NCBI GenBank assembly: GCA_026417375.1
Contig: JAOADJ010000008.1
Location: 1 to 64,000, forward strand
Direction of reading: 5' to 3'
Origin: Melioribacteraceae bacterium
Lineage (GTDB): Bacteria; Bacteroidota; Ignavibacteria; Ignavibacteriales; Melioribacteraceae
DNA: 64,000 bases
The notes under the pieces were generated by a model. The model was not told the origin of the DNA. It searched no databases and worked only from the letters and a program-made list of their open reading frames with translations. Of this stretch, positions 44,737-53,632 are shown piece by piece. Both the position numbers and the translations under genes were made by a program. Numbering within the stretch: the first letter of the stretch is position 1; every line of letters begins with the position of its first letter.

Positions 44737-46848
44737 TTATTTAAGCAAAATCATTTTACGCACAGAAGAAAAATTGTTTGCAGTTAATCGATAAAAATAT
44801 ACACCACTTGGTAAAGACGTTCCATGGAACGTAGCTTCATATGTTCCAGCTGGTTTAAATTCGTTTACTAATGTTGCAATCTCATTTCCCAATACATCAT
44901 AAACTTTTAATGTGGTCCAACTACCTTCTGGTAGCTGATAACGAATTATTGTAGTGGGGTTGAAAGGATTGGGGTAATTCTGGTGTAAAACAAAATTTTG
45001 TGGCATCTCAAATTCACTCTCTGTTTTAATAGAAGTTGGAATATCACCACCGTTTGAGGTTTTCAAAATCGAACCCCACATAGTTGCAGCATATCCAACG
45101 TTTTCATTTAAAAAGTATAATGAACTTATTGCGTCATAATATGTTGGAAAAGTTTGCACTTTCCAAGTATTTCCTCCATCAGTTGTTTTATATAATTGTC
45201 GTGTACTTGTTGAAACCCAGCCAATGTTTTTTGAAGCAAAAAAAGCTGTTATAAAATTACCTTCAAAATTTATCGGGAAATTGGTTGCTTGATAAATCCA
45301 TGAATTACCAGCATTTGTAGTTTTATAGATAGTTTTATTATCCCCTAAAACCCAACCATTATTTTGATCAACAAAAAATACTTTTGATAAAAATTCAGTG
45401 GAAGGGAATGATAATTTTACCCAACTTTCACCAACATCAGTAGATTTGAATACAACACCATTTTTCCCAACAATATAACCAGTAGTTGAAGTAGGGAAAT
45501 GAACTGAAGTTAAATTTTCAGTCGTGCTTATATTAATTTTTTTCCAACTTTCACCGCTATTAAAAAATTTAATAACAGTACCTTTATCCCCAACAGCACA
45601 TAAATTTGAATTATCAATTTTACTAATAGAAATCAAATCAATAGTTTTATCTATACTATTTTTTATTGAGGTTATTTCTTCCCAAGTCGTTCCATAACTT
45701 ATTGTTTTATAAGCTGTCGCATTTGAACCAACCACAATGGCTGAAGTTGCTCCTGTATAATCAAAGGAGGTAAATGAATTGCTGGCATCACCTATTATAA
45801 GAACATCCCACTTGTCACCATTATTTGCTGTCCGCATAACAGTTTTATTTTTGCCAACAGCTAAACCAAACGCTGAAGCTGTGCTATTAAATTTAATATC
45901 GTTTATAAATGGTCGTAGATTTGAATTTAATTTGCTTGTCCAATTAATTCCCCCATCTGTTGTTTTAAAAATACTACCCATAAAACCAACAGATATACCA
46001 ACATTTTTATTAACGAAAAAAATGCTGTTAATTGTTCCTAAATCAGAAAGTTGATTCCAGTTACTCCCACCATTTGTTGTTTTGAATAAATTAGCAGCTG
46101 AATAAAAACCTATATTATTATCTATTAAAAATAGTGCGGTTAAATCGGAGGTTGTACTTGTAGTTTGCTTTATCCAATCACTTCCACCATTGACAGTTTT
46201 TAATAGAGTTCCTTTTTCTCCTGATACAAAACCAAAATTTGCATCAACAAATGAAATTGATAATAAATTTTCGGTTGTATTACTTGTTTGTGTTAACCAA
46301 ACCAATCCACTTGTTACTGTTTTTAATATTGTCCCTTTTTGTCCAATAATATAACCAGTAGTTGAATTTATAAATTTTACTTTTCTTAAATTGTTTGTAG
46401 TATAACTTACTTGTTGAACCCAAGTATTTCCACCATTAGTAGTTTTAAGTATTATCGCATTATCTCCAACAACAAATCCAAGATTTTCATCAACAAATGA
46501 AACTGAATATAAATTTTTATCTGTGCCGCTTGTTAACTTTTTCCAGGTTGTTCCTCCATCTGTAGTTTTTATAATTAATCCTTCACTACCTACTGCATAA
46601 CCTAAATTTGTATTTATAAAATCAATTGATTGTAGATTATTATTTACACCACTTTTTAGTAATGACCAATTTTCTCCAGCATCAGTTGTTTTTATAATTG
46701 AGCCATATAAACCAACGGCAAAACCAACGTTTTCATTTACAAAATCTAATGAATAGAGATCATTACCTTGTGGTTTGGGATATTGCCATTCCCATTGCGA
46801 GAGGTTAATAGAAGTACACAATATTAATAGTAATAATATTTTCTTCAT
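44737..46848 (-). CDS. YCF48/BNR-repeat protein with T9SS sorting domain
   Basis: A 703-residue secreted protein with a short signal peptide (1-17). About thirteen repeats of about 42-45 residues of the form F-x-N-x-N-x-G-Y-x-V-G-x-x-G-x-I-x-K-T-T-D-G-G-x-x-W (FINTNLGYAVGSEGLIIKTT, then DGGTTW) match the YCF48/photosystem-II-assembly-like or sortilin/BNR propeller repeat. It ends in a T9SS sorting domain (about 615-703, NYPNPFNPTTI, ATFHGTSLPSG). The GGGGAG ribosome site lies in the loop of a small hairpin. It starts an operon with the kelch protein and possibly the kinase. The ligand is unknown. Confidence 0.8.
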   Translation of the reverse strand: MKKILLLLILCTSINLSQWEWQYPKPQGNDLYSLDFVNENVGFAVGLYGSIIKTTDAGENWSLLKSGVNNNLQSIDFINTNLGYAVGSEGLIIKTTDGGTTWKKLTSGTDKNLYSVSFVDENLGFVVGDNAIILKTTNGGNTWVQQVSYTTNNLRKVKFINSTTGYIIGQKGTILKTVTSGLVWLTQTSNTTENLLSISFVDANFGFVSGEKGTLLKTVNGGSDWIKQTTSTTSDLTALFLIDNNIGFYSAANLFKTTNGGSNWNQLSDLGTINSIFFVNKNVGISVGFMGSIFKTTDGGINWTSKLNSNLRPFINDIKFNSTASAFGLAVGKNKTVMRTANNGDKWDVLIIGDASNSFTSFDYTGATSAIVVGSNATAYKTISYGTTWEEITSIKNSIDKTIDLISISKIDNSNLCAVGDKGTVIKFFNSGESWKKINISTTENLTSVHFPTSTTGYIVGKNGVVFKSTDVGESWVKLSFPSTEFLSKVFFVDQNNGWVLGDNKTIYKTTNAGNSWIYQATNFPINFEGNFITAFFASKNIGWVSTSTRQLYKTTDGGNTWKVQTFPTYYDAISSLYFLNENVGYAATMWGSILKTSNGGDIPTSIKTESEFEMPQNFVLHQNYPNPFNPTTIIRYQLPEGSWTTLKVYDVLGNEIATLVNEFKPAGTYEATFHGTSLPSGVYFYRLTANNFSSVRKMILLK
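44747..44832 (-). repeat. 86-bp direct repeat, copy 2 (sorting-domain 3' end)
   Basis: Partner of 42354-42439 with 84 of 86 bases identical. It encodes the same end of the sorting domain and stops at the palindrome. Confidence 0.9.
44817..44832. repeat. Perfect 16-bp palindrome ACGTTCCATGGAACGT
   Basis: Perfect palindrome centred on 44824/44825, in the codons of the ATFHGT loop. It is the third coding copy of this CCATGG-centred element in the window; the outer GAGAC/GTCTC arms have decayed. Confidence 0.75.
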
Positions 46849-46850
46849 TG

Positions 46851-46866
46851 TAAGCTCCCCAGCTTA
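46851..46866 (-). promoter_or_regulatory. Ribosome site in a hairpin loop
   Basis: On the minus strand TAAGCT-GGGG-AGCTTA forms a 6-bp stem whose loop is the GGGG of the ribosome-binding site for the YCF48-repeat gene (start at 46848). Access to the site could depend on folding. The stem is short and AT-containing, so the effect is uncertain. Confidence 0.4.
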
Positions 46867-46947
46867 ATTATTATAGTTTAATTAATTTATAATGTTATGT
46901 TAAAAATCAACTAAGCTAGAATAGAAAATATTATTACTACTAACAGG

Positions 46948-46970
46948 AATATCTTTAGAGTGAAGATATT
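46948..46970. promoter_or_regulatory. 8-bp inverted repeat upstream of the YCF48-repeat gene
   Basis: AATATCTT (46948-46955) and AAGATATT (46963-46970) with a 7-base spacer lie about 100 bases upstream of the start at 46848. It is a possible operator; only one copy is seen. Confidence 0.3.
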
Positions 46971-47005
46971 TAACAATGAGTACTAAAACAATAGTTTATA
47001 TCACA

Positions 47006-47044
47006 AAAGTTGACAGTCTTATAATTTAAGCGACTGTCAACTTT
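47006..47044. terminator. Terminator after glyS
   Basis: A perfect 13-bp stem (47006-47018 with 47032-47044), AAAGTTGACAGTC against its complement, with a 13-base loop. On the minus strand it is followed by TTTTG, 16 bases past the glyS stop. The loop is large but the stem is strong. Confidence 0.75.
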
Positions 47045-47060
47045 AAATAATAATGTCAGA

Positions 47061-48506
47061 CTATCTAAGTTTTTCTAACAAATAAATTAATAGTTTATCA
47101 ATAGAAACACGTTCCTGTTCCATGGTATCTCTTTGGCGGACTGTTACAGTTTGATCTTGAAGGGTTTGAGTATCAACGGTAATACAGAAAGGAGTTCCAA
47201 CTTCATCCATTCTTCTGTAACGGCGACCAACTGCACCTTTGTCGTCATAAAAAATTCTTAAGTAAGGACGAAGATCGGCTTCAATTTTACGAGCAACTTC
47301 AGGCATACCATCTTTATTAACTAATGGAAGAATTGCGGCTTTAATTGGGGCAAGTTTTGGATGAAACCGAAGAACGCTTCTCATTTCACCTTTTACTTCT
47401 TCTTCGTAATAAGCATCAATCAAAAATGCCATAAATGAACGGCTTGCACCGGCTGATGTTTCAATTATATATGGAATATATTTTTCTTTTGTTTCATCAT
47501 CGAAATATTGTTGTGATTTACCGGAATATTCCTGATGTCTGCTTAAATCGAAATCTGTTCTGTTATGAATACCTTCAATTTCACCCCAACCAAACGGAAA
47601 TTCATATTCAATATCAGTTGCATTTTTTGCATAATGTGCAAGTTTATCTTTGGGATGATCATGAAAACGTAATTTTGTTGGTGTCATTCCTAATGATTTG
47701 AACCATTCAATTCTTCTTTCTTTCCATTCTTCATAATGTTGTGTATCAGTTCCGGGTTTACAAAAATATTGCATTTCCATTTGTTCAAATTCTCTGGTTC
47801 TGAATAGAAAATTTTTTGTATTAATTTCATTACGAAATGCTTTACCAATTTGTGCAATACCAAATGGTAATTTTTGGCGACTTGAATTCTGAACATTTAA
47901 AAAATTCACAAAAATACCTTGAGCAGTTTCTGGACGTAAGTAAATTACATTCGCTGCATCGTCAACTGGTCCTAAAAATGTTTTGAACATTAAATTAAAT
48001 TTACGTGGTTGAGTGAAAGTGCCTTTATTACCACATTGAGGACAATTAATAAATTCTAATAGTTTAGAAGCATTATTCTGATCTTCTAAAATCTTTTCAA
48101 ATTTTTCATTAGTTGAACCATCTGAATTTAATATGCTTTGATCAAATTCTTTTAAGGCTTTTTCTTTATTTTTATCTGAGATTAATTCTGTAAGAGTATC
48201 AACACGGAAGCGAGCTTTACATTGTTTGCAGTCAATCATTGGGTCGGTGAAATTTTCTACGTGTCCACTTGCTTCCCAAACTCGTGGATGCATTAAAATT
48301 GCCGCATCTAGTCCTTCAACATCTTCGCGATAAGTCATCGCTTTCCACCATTCTTCTTTTATGTTTTTTAGAAGTTCAACACCAAGCGGACCGTAATCCC
48401 AACATCCATTTAATCCACCATAAATTTCAGATGATTGAAAAACAAAACCTCTGCGTTTTGCAAGAGAAACAATTTTTTCTACCGTTTCATTTTGTTGCTT
48501 TGCGAT
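47061..48506 (-). CDS. glyS: Glycyl-tRNA synthetase (dimeric type) with non-ATG start
   Basis: A class II aminoacyl-tRNA synthetase that charges tRNA-Gly. From 48506 it is 481 residues. The conserved N-terminus is fully in frame: VEKIVSLAKRRGFVFQSSEI, then GGLNGCWDYGPLG and EEWW. It continues into RPETAQGIFVNF, FRNEINTKNFLFRTREFEQM and the class II motif 3 (ETSAGASRSFMAFL). The first in-frame ATG (48338) would delete the first 56 residues including motif 1 sequence, so it cannot be the true start. AGAGAGGTG lies just upstream of tandem in-frame ATC codons (48507-48509, 48504-48506), and ATC is the probable start unless the base is an error. A Cys4 zinc site (CKQC, CPQC) is visible. Confidence 0.9.
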   Translation of the reverse strand: MAKQQNETVEKIVSLAKRRGFVFQSSEIYGGLNGCWDYGPLGVELLKNIKEEWWKAMTYREDVEGLDAAILMHPRVWEASGHVENFTDPMIDCKQCKARFRVDTLTELISDKNKEKALKEFDQSILNSDGSTNEKFEKILEDQNNASKLLEFINCPQCGNKGTFTQPRKFNLMFKTFLGPVDDAANVIYLRPETAQGIFVNFLNVQNSSRQKLPFGIAQIGKAFRNEINTKNFLFRTREFEQMEMQYFCKPGTDTQHYEEWKERRIEWFKSLGMTPTKLRFHDHPKDKLAHYAKNATDIEYEFPFGWGEIEGIHNRTDFDLSRHQEYSGKSQQYFDDETKEKYIPYIIETSAGASRSFMAFLIDAYYEEEVKGEMRSVLRFHPKLAPIKAAILPLVNKDGMPEVARKIEADLRPYLRIFYDDKGAVGRRYRRMDEVGTPFCITVDTQTLQDQTVTVRQRDTMEQERVSIDKLLIYLLEKLR

Positions 48507-48519
48507 GATACACCTCTCT
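48504..48519 (-). promoter_or_regulatory. glyS ribosome site and ATC start
   Basis: On the minus strand AGAGAGGTG (48511-48519) is followed by T, ATC, ATC and GCA. No ATG, GTG or TTG lies in frame between this site and the conserved protein start. Rare ATC/ATT starts are known for infC, where they allow feedback control. Confidence 0.6.
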
Positions 48520-48613
48520 AATTATTTAGATTAAATTTAGGTGCAAATATAATAAATGATAAATGAAGTGAGAAGATTGATCTAATTAAAAAACTTATGA
48601 TACTTTTTATAAT

Positions 48614-50557
48614 TTAAGTCGGTAATGAAAAACTAAATGTAGTTCCCTTTCCAATTAAACTTTCAACCCAAATTTTTCCTTTGTTCCTTTCGACAAACTC
48701 TTTGCATAAAATTAAACCTAACCCTGTTCCTGTTTCACCACGAGTTCCTCTTCCACTAAATATTGAATCAACTTTGAATAATTTATCTAAAATATTTTGT
48801 TCAATACCAATGCCATCATCGCTAATTGAAATTATTTGATTATTACTTTTTTCATTTAAAGATATTTTTATTACTCCAAAGTCATTAGTGAATTTAACTG
48901 CATTTGACAATAAATTTCTTAAAACTGTTTTAATCATTTCTTCATCTGCAAAAACTTCGTTTTGAGGTTTCTCTTCATATTCAATTTTAATTTTTTTTGA
49001 TTTTGCGGATTCATTCAATAACGAAATTGTATCAATTATAATATCATTAATATCAAATTTCTTTGGGTTAAATTCTAATTTTCCTGTTTGGGTTCGCGCC
49101 CAATAAAGAAGGTTTTCTAAAAGTTTATATGTTTGCTTACTTGCTGTATCTATTGATTTGATTATTTCAAGTTTTTCTGCATCAGTCATTTTATGAAATT
49201 CTTCTATTAAAATTGATGTCAAACCAAACTGAGATGTGATTGGATTTTTTAAATCGTGTGCTATTATTGAAAAGAATTTATCTTTTGTTGCGTTTAACTC
49301 TTTTAATTTTTCTGAAGTTTTTTTGTTGTTTCTGTATAGAATAAAAAGTGTTGATGCTAAACCAATGAAGAGTACTGCAATTAAAATAATGTAATTAGTT
49401 CTGGTTTTTTGTTGCTCTAATTTGGTTTTAAGTAAAAGGTTTTCTTTATCAATCTTTGAAATTTGATATGCTGATTCAACTTCGCTGATTGCAGCTCTTT
49501 TTTCTTTCTCATAAATCAAATCTTGATGTTGTTTTAACAACTTTAAATATTTATAAGCATTATTTAAGTCGTTTAATGTTTCAAAATAGAAAACATAATT
49601 TTTATATGTTGTTATTTTTAATTCGGAAGAATTGAATTTATCTGAAACATTTTTTGCTTCATCCAAATATTTTTTTGCTAATGAATAATTTTTAGTAATG
49701 GTATAAAGATTTGCAAGTTCACTTAAGTTTGTAACTATTCCACTTATGTCATTAAAATTTTTGGATAACTTTAATGCTTCTTCTCTTTCAAGAATTGCTT
49801 TTTGATAATCTTTTTTTCTTTTGTAAATATCTGCCAAACCCATTCTAATTACATTTAAGCCTCTCTGATCAGAAAAAGATTTAAAATTATTTTCTACTTC
49901 ATTAAAAATTTCGAGAGCTTTTTTATCGTTACCCATTCTAAGATAAACTTCTGCAATTCTACCCAGAGCTTTTGTTTTACCTTCATGGTCATTTATTTTA
50001 TTTCTTATCTCAACTGTTTTTTGGAAAACTTCTAATGCTTTATTGTAGTTTTCCTGTTTTAAGTAAACAAATCCTAAATTATAATAACAATAACCAATTC
50101 CAACACTATCATTTATACTTTCGAAAATTTTTAGTCCTTCATATAATTTTTCAATGGCATCTGAATAATTACCCATTAATCTATAAATAGTAGAAATGTT
50201 GTTATATGAATATGCAATTTCAGTAAAATCATTTGCTTGTTGGGCAACATCAAGTCCGCGATTAGCAAGCTTTAATGATTTTTCATATTCACCCTGATCG
50301 CGGTAAATAACACTTAGGAAATTAAGAGATTTTGATATGAAGTGTTTATCATCAATACTTTCTGCCAGCATTAGTGCGATGTTTCCAGCTCTTAAAGCTT
50401 GCTTTGGATCTTTATCCCTATAAACCCAGCAAAAGTCATCCAGAATTTTAATTTTTTCTATGGTAGATTTATTTTGTATAGCTGTAACAATCGAATCAAC
50501 TTTATCTTGTGCAAAAAGAGTTGTTGATAAAAGAAATATAAGTATTAACTTTTTCAC
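48614..50557 (-). CDS. TPR-containing sensor histidine kinase
   Basis: A 647-residue membrane kinase. A signal peptide (1-16) is followed by about seven tetratricopeptide repeats (about 35-335; e.g. AYSYNNISTIYRLMGNYSDA, YNLGFVYLKQENYNKA). A membrane helix comes next (about 388-407, YIILIAVLFIGLASTLFILY). The HisKA domain has phospho-His in FFSIIAHDLKNP, and the HATPase domain shows N-box RNLLSNAVKF, ISDDGIGI and GTGLGLILCKEFVERNKG. The start is GTG (50555-50557). No response regulator is adjacent, so its partner is elsewhere (orphan kinase). Periplasmic TPR sensors of this type are common in Bacteroidota. The signal is unknown. Confidence 0.9.
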   Translation of the reverse strand: MKKLILIFLLSTTLFAQDKVDSIVTAIQNKSTIEKIKILDDFCWVYRDKDPKQALRAGNIALMLAESIDDKHFISKSLNFLSVIYRDQGEYEKSLKLANRGLDVAQQANDFTEIAYSYNNISTIYRLMGNYSDAIEKLYEGLKIFESINDSVGIGYCYYNLGFVYLKQENYNKALEVFQKTVEIRNKINDHEGKTKALGRIAEVYLRMGNDKKALEIFNEVENNFKSFSDQRGLNVIRMGLADIYKRKKDYQKAILEREEALKLSKNFNDISGIVTNLSELANLYTITKNYSLAKKYLDEAKNVSDKFNSSELKITTYKNYVFYFETLNDLNNAYKYLKLLKQHQDLIYEKEKRAAISEVESAYQISKIDKENLLLKTKLEQQKTRTNYIILIAVLFIGLASTLFILYRNNKKTSEKLKELNATKDKFFSIIAHDLKNPITSQFGLTSILIEEFHKMTDAEKLEIIKSIDTASKQTYKLLENLLYWARTQTGKLEFNPKKFDINDIIIDTISLLNESAKSKKIKIEYEEKPQNEVFADEEMIKTVLRNLLSNAVKFTNDFGVIKISLNEKSNNQIISISDDGIGIEQNILDKLFKVDSIFSGRGTRGETGTGLGLILCKEFVERNKGKIWVESLIGKGTTFSFSLPT

Positions 50558-50603
50558 TATAATTTTTATAATAATTATCGGTTTTATTTTATAAATCTTT
50601 AGT

Positions 50604-53003
50604 TCATTTTATTTTTAATTCATGAATTCCACCAGCAAAATCTTTTAACGACTGAATTTCAATTTTAACAGCTTGTGTTTTTACGGTTTCAAATTCAACT
50701 AAATTATATTTGTCTTTTTCTGTTGAATATGGATTTGAATTTGTTGGATATACAGCTCTCCATTTATCATTTTCATCTTTATAAAATACTTTCCATGATT
50801 CAGGAACTCTGCATTCACCAATTCCGGTATCGTCAAACCAATAAATTTCAACAGAAGAAATTTCTTTAGGTTCAGCAAAATTAATTTCAATAAATTCTTT
50901 TTCACCTTTGCTGGGCCACCAATGAAAATATGGATAAGAATTATCATTAGAAAATTTTGGTTCGAGTTGATCTTTAATTGCATCTAAATTTTTCCCGTGT
51001 GATGAGTTTAGTTTTGCATCAGATAAAATTGATTTCCCGTAAAGTGGCCGAACATATTTTTCATCTTTTGCAATCCAGACACTCATTTCACCTTTCCCAC
51101 GATGAGCCCATGCATAGTAAGGAATCGCCGTGAATTCCTGTTCTTCAAAAATTAGTTTGTTTTCATTGTTCACTTTATAACCTTTTGCTTTTCCGGTTAT
51201 AATTTGTACACCATTCAATAAATCTTTTTCATATCTGGTTTTTAATTCATCTTCCTCATTCAATAAAATATTTCTTACAAAACCATCTTTGTTATCTTTC
51301 CATTCTAAAGCATAAATTATTGGTCCACGTTGTAATGCAATTTTTCCTTTATCAGCTTCAACTTTTTCATGAGCTTCTATTCGTCTAATTTCCATTGGGA
51401 AATAAATTTCTATTTTATCATTTTTATTCCAGGTTCTTTCAATTGTTGCATAACCATTTTGAATTTTAGGTGATGTAATATTTCCATTTACACTTAAAAA
51501 AACTTTTTCTTTTTGAAAATCTATAAATTTATAAAGGTTAGATGGCATAGCTTTATTTTGAGACCAACCCGGTATTCTTATTTTAATTGTGAATTTTTGA
51601 TTTTCTTTTTCCGGATTAATTATCAAATCAATTTTACCTTGCCAGGGATATTCGGTTATTTGTTCAATTGTAACTTTTCCAGTTGGTGTTTCTAATGTGG
51701 TTTCGTTGTTAGTAAAAAGATTAACAAAAATTTTATCTTCATTAATTGCATAAATATAATTTGCAACTGAAGCAATAAAACGAGTAACATTTGTTGGACA
51801 ACAAGCACAATCGAACCAGCGAGAACGTTCATGTGTTCCGAAAGATTCTAAAACATTCGGATAAAAAAACAAATCGCCACTCATTCCAATTCCTGAAAGC
51901 AAAGCATTGTATAATGTTTTTTCTAAGATATCTATATACTTTGAATCCCCTTTTAACAAAAACATTCTGTGATTCCACATAATATTTGCAATTGAAGCAC
52001 AGGTTTCGTTATAAGCACTTGCATTTGGCAATTCATAATTTTTTCCAAATCCTTCCCAAGAACCTGTTGCCCCTAAGCCACCGGTTAAATATATTTTTTT
52101 ACTAACAACATTATCCCAAATTTTATCGAGTGCTTTTATATAATTTTTATCACCTGTTAATGCCGCAACATCTGCCATTGCAGAATACATGTATCCGGCA
52201 CGAACAGCATGACCCACAGCTTCGTTTTGTTCTATTACTGGTTTATGGTCTTGATTATATTCTCCCCAAGATTTTCTGCCATTTAAATACTTTCCACGCA
52301 TATCAAGAAAAAATTTTGCAAGTTTTAAATAACTTTCTTTTCCTGTTAACCTATATAATTTTACTAAACCAATTTCAATTTCTTGATGTCCTGTTGGCAA
52401 TTGTAATTTTCCTACACCAAAATTTTTTTCAACTAATTCAGCACTTTTCAAAGCAATGTCCAAAAGATTTTTTTTGCCGGTTGCTAAATGATGAGCAACA
52501 GCTGCTTCATATAAATGACCAAGATTATAAAGTTCATGACTCCATTCTTCATTTAACCATCTTTTTTCTCCCATAACTTTTTCAAATTTTTTTGTTCCCA
52601 TTGTTCTTGGAGTATAGAGATATCCATCTTCTTCTTGAGCAATTGCAATAAGATTAATAACTGAATCTATTTTCGTTTCAAGATTTGGATCTGGCTTTAA
52701 CATAAGTGAATAAGAAGCTCCTTCAATTACTTTAAATACATCACTATCATCAAAATAAAATTTGCTACAAAAGTCACCTGTTTCTTTTTTGCCGGCTATA
52801 GCAAAATTTTTAATTCTTCCTGTTTCCTCTAGTAATTTTAAAGCATATGGAATTGTAACAGTTCTGTTTGTTTCCATTCTTTTAAACCAAAATCCATCTT
52901 TTAAATGAACCTTCGTAAAGGGAATGGGTTGAATGGGATAATCTTTTGTTTGAGAGAAAATGAATGTTGATAAAGCAATGCAAAGAAAAATTACTTTTTT
53001 CAT
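50604..53003 (-). CDS. GH127 beta-L-arabinofuranosidase-like enzyme
   Basis: A 799-residue secreted GH127 (DUF1680) glycosidase with a signal peptide (1-17). The (alpha/alpha)6 barrel spans about 25-430. NEAVGHAVRAGYMYSA supplies a zinc-site Glu region, and WFDCACCPTNVTRF holds the zinc-bound cysteines, one of which is the nucleophile in HypBA1. Beta domains follow, and residues about 690-799 resemble a discoidin/F5-8-type binding module (EFIEINFAEPKEISSVEIYW, VKIEIQSLKDF). GAGGAAAAA precedes the ATG. It diverges from the mannosidase operon. GH127 members act on beta-L-arabinofuranosides, and some relatives on other sugars, so the substrate is provisional. Confidence 0.88.
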   Translation of the reverse strand: MKKVIFLCIALSTFIFSQTKDYPIQPIPFTKVHLKDGFWFKRMETNRTVTIPYALKLLEETGRIKNFAIAGKKETGDFCSKFYFDDSDVFKVIEGASYSLMLKPDPNLETKIDSVINLIAIAQEEDGYLYTPRTMGTKKFEKVMGEKRWLNEEWSHELYNLGHLYEAAVAHHLATGKKNLLDIALKSAELVEKNFGVGKLQLPTGHQEIEIGLVKLYRLTGKESYLKLAKFFLDMRGKYLNGRKSWGEYNQDHKPVIEQNEAVGHAVRAGYMYSAMADVAALTGDKNYIKALDKIWDNVVSKKIYLTGGLGATGSWEGFGKNYELPNASAYNETCASIANIMWNHRMFLLKGDSKYIDILEKTLYNALLSGIGMSGDLFFYPNVLESFGTHERSRWFDCACCPTNVTRFIASVANYIYAINEDKIFVNLFTNNETTLETPTGKVTIEQITEYPWQGKIDLIINPEKENQKFTIKIRIPGWSQNKAMPSNLYKFIDFQKEKVFLSVNGNITSPKIQNGYATIERTWNKNDKIEIYFPMEIRRIEAHEKVEADKGKIALQRGPIIYALEWKDNKDGFVRNILLNEEDELKTRYEKDLLNGVQIITGKAKGYKVNNENKLIFEEQEFTAIPYYAWAHRGKGEMSVWIAKDEKYVRPLYGKSILSDAKLNSSHGKNLDAIKDQLEPKFSNDNSYPYFHWWPSKGEKEFIEINFAEPKEISSVEIYWFDDTGIGECRVPESWKVFYKDENDKWRAVYPTNSNPYSTEKDKYNLVEFETVKTQAVKIEIQSLKDFAGGIHELKIK

Positions 53004-53113
53004 TTTTTCCTCTTTTATTTATATGTAAGTTAAGCCAAGTGAAATTAATTATCTATATTTTAAAAGCTGGTTCTTTAATTTTTTTTATTCATAACAATTT
53101 TAAGATTATTAAA

Positions 53114-53632
53114 ATGTTTAATGAAAGGTTTGCAAAATCAATATTTATAATAACTTTATTAATAAGTTTATTACTACCAATTTATTTTTATGTACAATTG
53201 CCGGAAAGAATTGCTTCTCATTTCAATTTTAATAATGAAGCTGATGGATGGATGAATAAATCGAGCTATTTGCTTTTTCATTTTGGAATGATTTTTTTCT
53301 TTGTTATTATTTTCACTGGTTTATCCTATCTCATTCCAAAATTTCCTGTTACCTTAATCAATTTACCTAACAAAGATTATTGGTTAAATGAGAAAAGAAA
53401 ATTATTTACTTTCTCTTTAATTAAAACTTTGCTTTACCATTTAAATTCTTTGTGTTTAATACTTTTTGTTGTTATTGATTATCTTATTTATAAAGCCAAC
53501 ATAGATGGCACAAACAAACTTTGGTCTTTTTCATGGTTTATAATTTTATCATTTCTTTTCGCAACCGGATTTTTAATTATTAAATTCATTTTATTTTTTA
53601 ACAATAAAGAAAATCAAATGGGTGAAGAATGA
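53114..53632 (+). CDS. DUF1648-family membrane protein
   Basis: A 172-residue inner-membrane protein with about four helices (residues about 9-27, 57-78, 112-128, 141-160). The loop YVQLPERIASHFNFNNEADG, then WMNKSS, between helices 1 and 2 is the DUF1648 signature also found in SdpI-type proteins. I choose the ATG at 53114; longer in-frame starts run into the divergent promoter region. Its stop overlaps the GH20 start by four bases (ATGA), so it is the first gene of the glycan operon. The role is unknown; it may be unrelated to glycans and only cotranscribed. Confidence 0.72.
   Translation: MFNERFAKSIFIITLLISLLLPIYFYVQLPERIASHFNFNNEADGWMNKSSYLLFHFGMIFFFVIIFTGLSYLIPKFPVTLINLPNKDYWLNEKRKLFTFSLIKTLLYHLNSLCLILFVVIDYLIYKANIDGTNKLWSFSWFIILSFLFATGFLIIKFILFFNNKENQMGEE

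Noticed and set aside
47061-48338. glyS as a gene with a deleted N-terminus
   Set aside because: The missing N-terminal residues are all present in frame upstream, with a good ribosome site; only the start codon is unusual.
52130-52576. 148-aa open frame on the plus strand
   Set aside because: It lies inside the GH127 gene, and the translation is low-complexity Leu/Phe/His typical of antisense frames in AT-rich genes.
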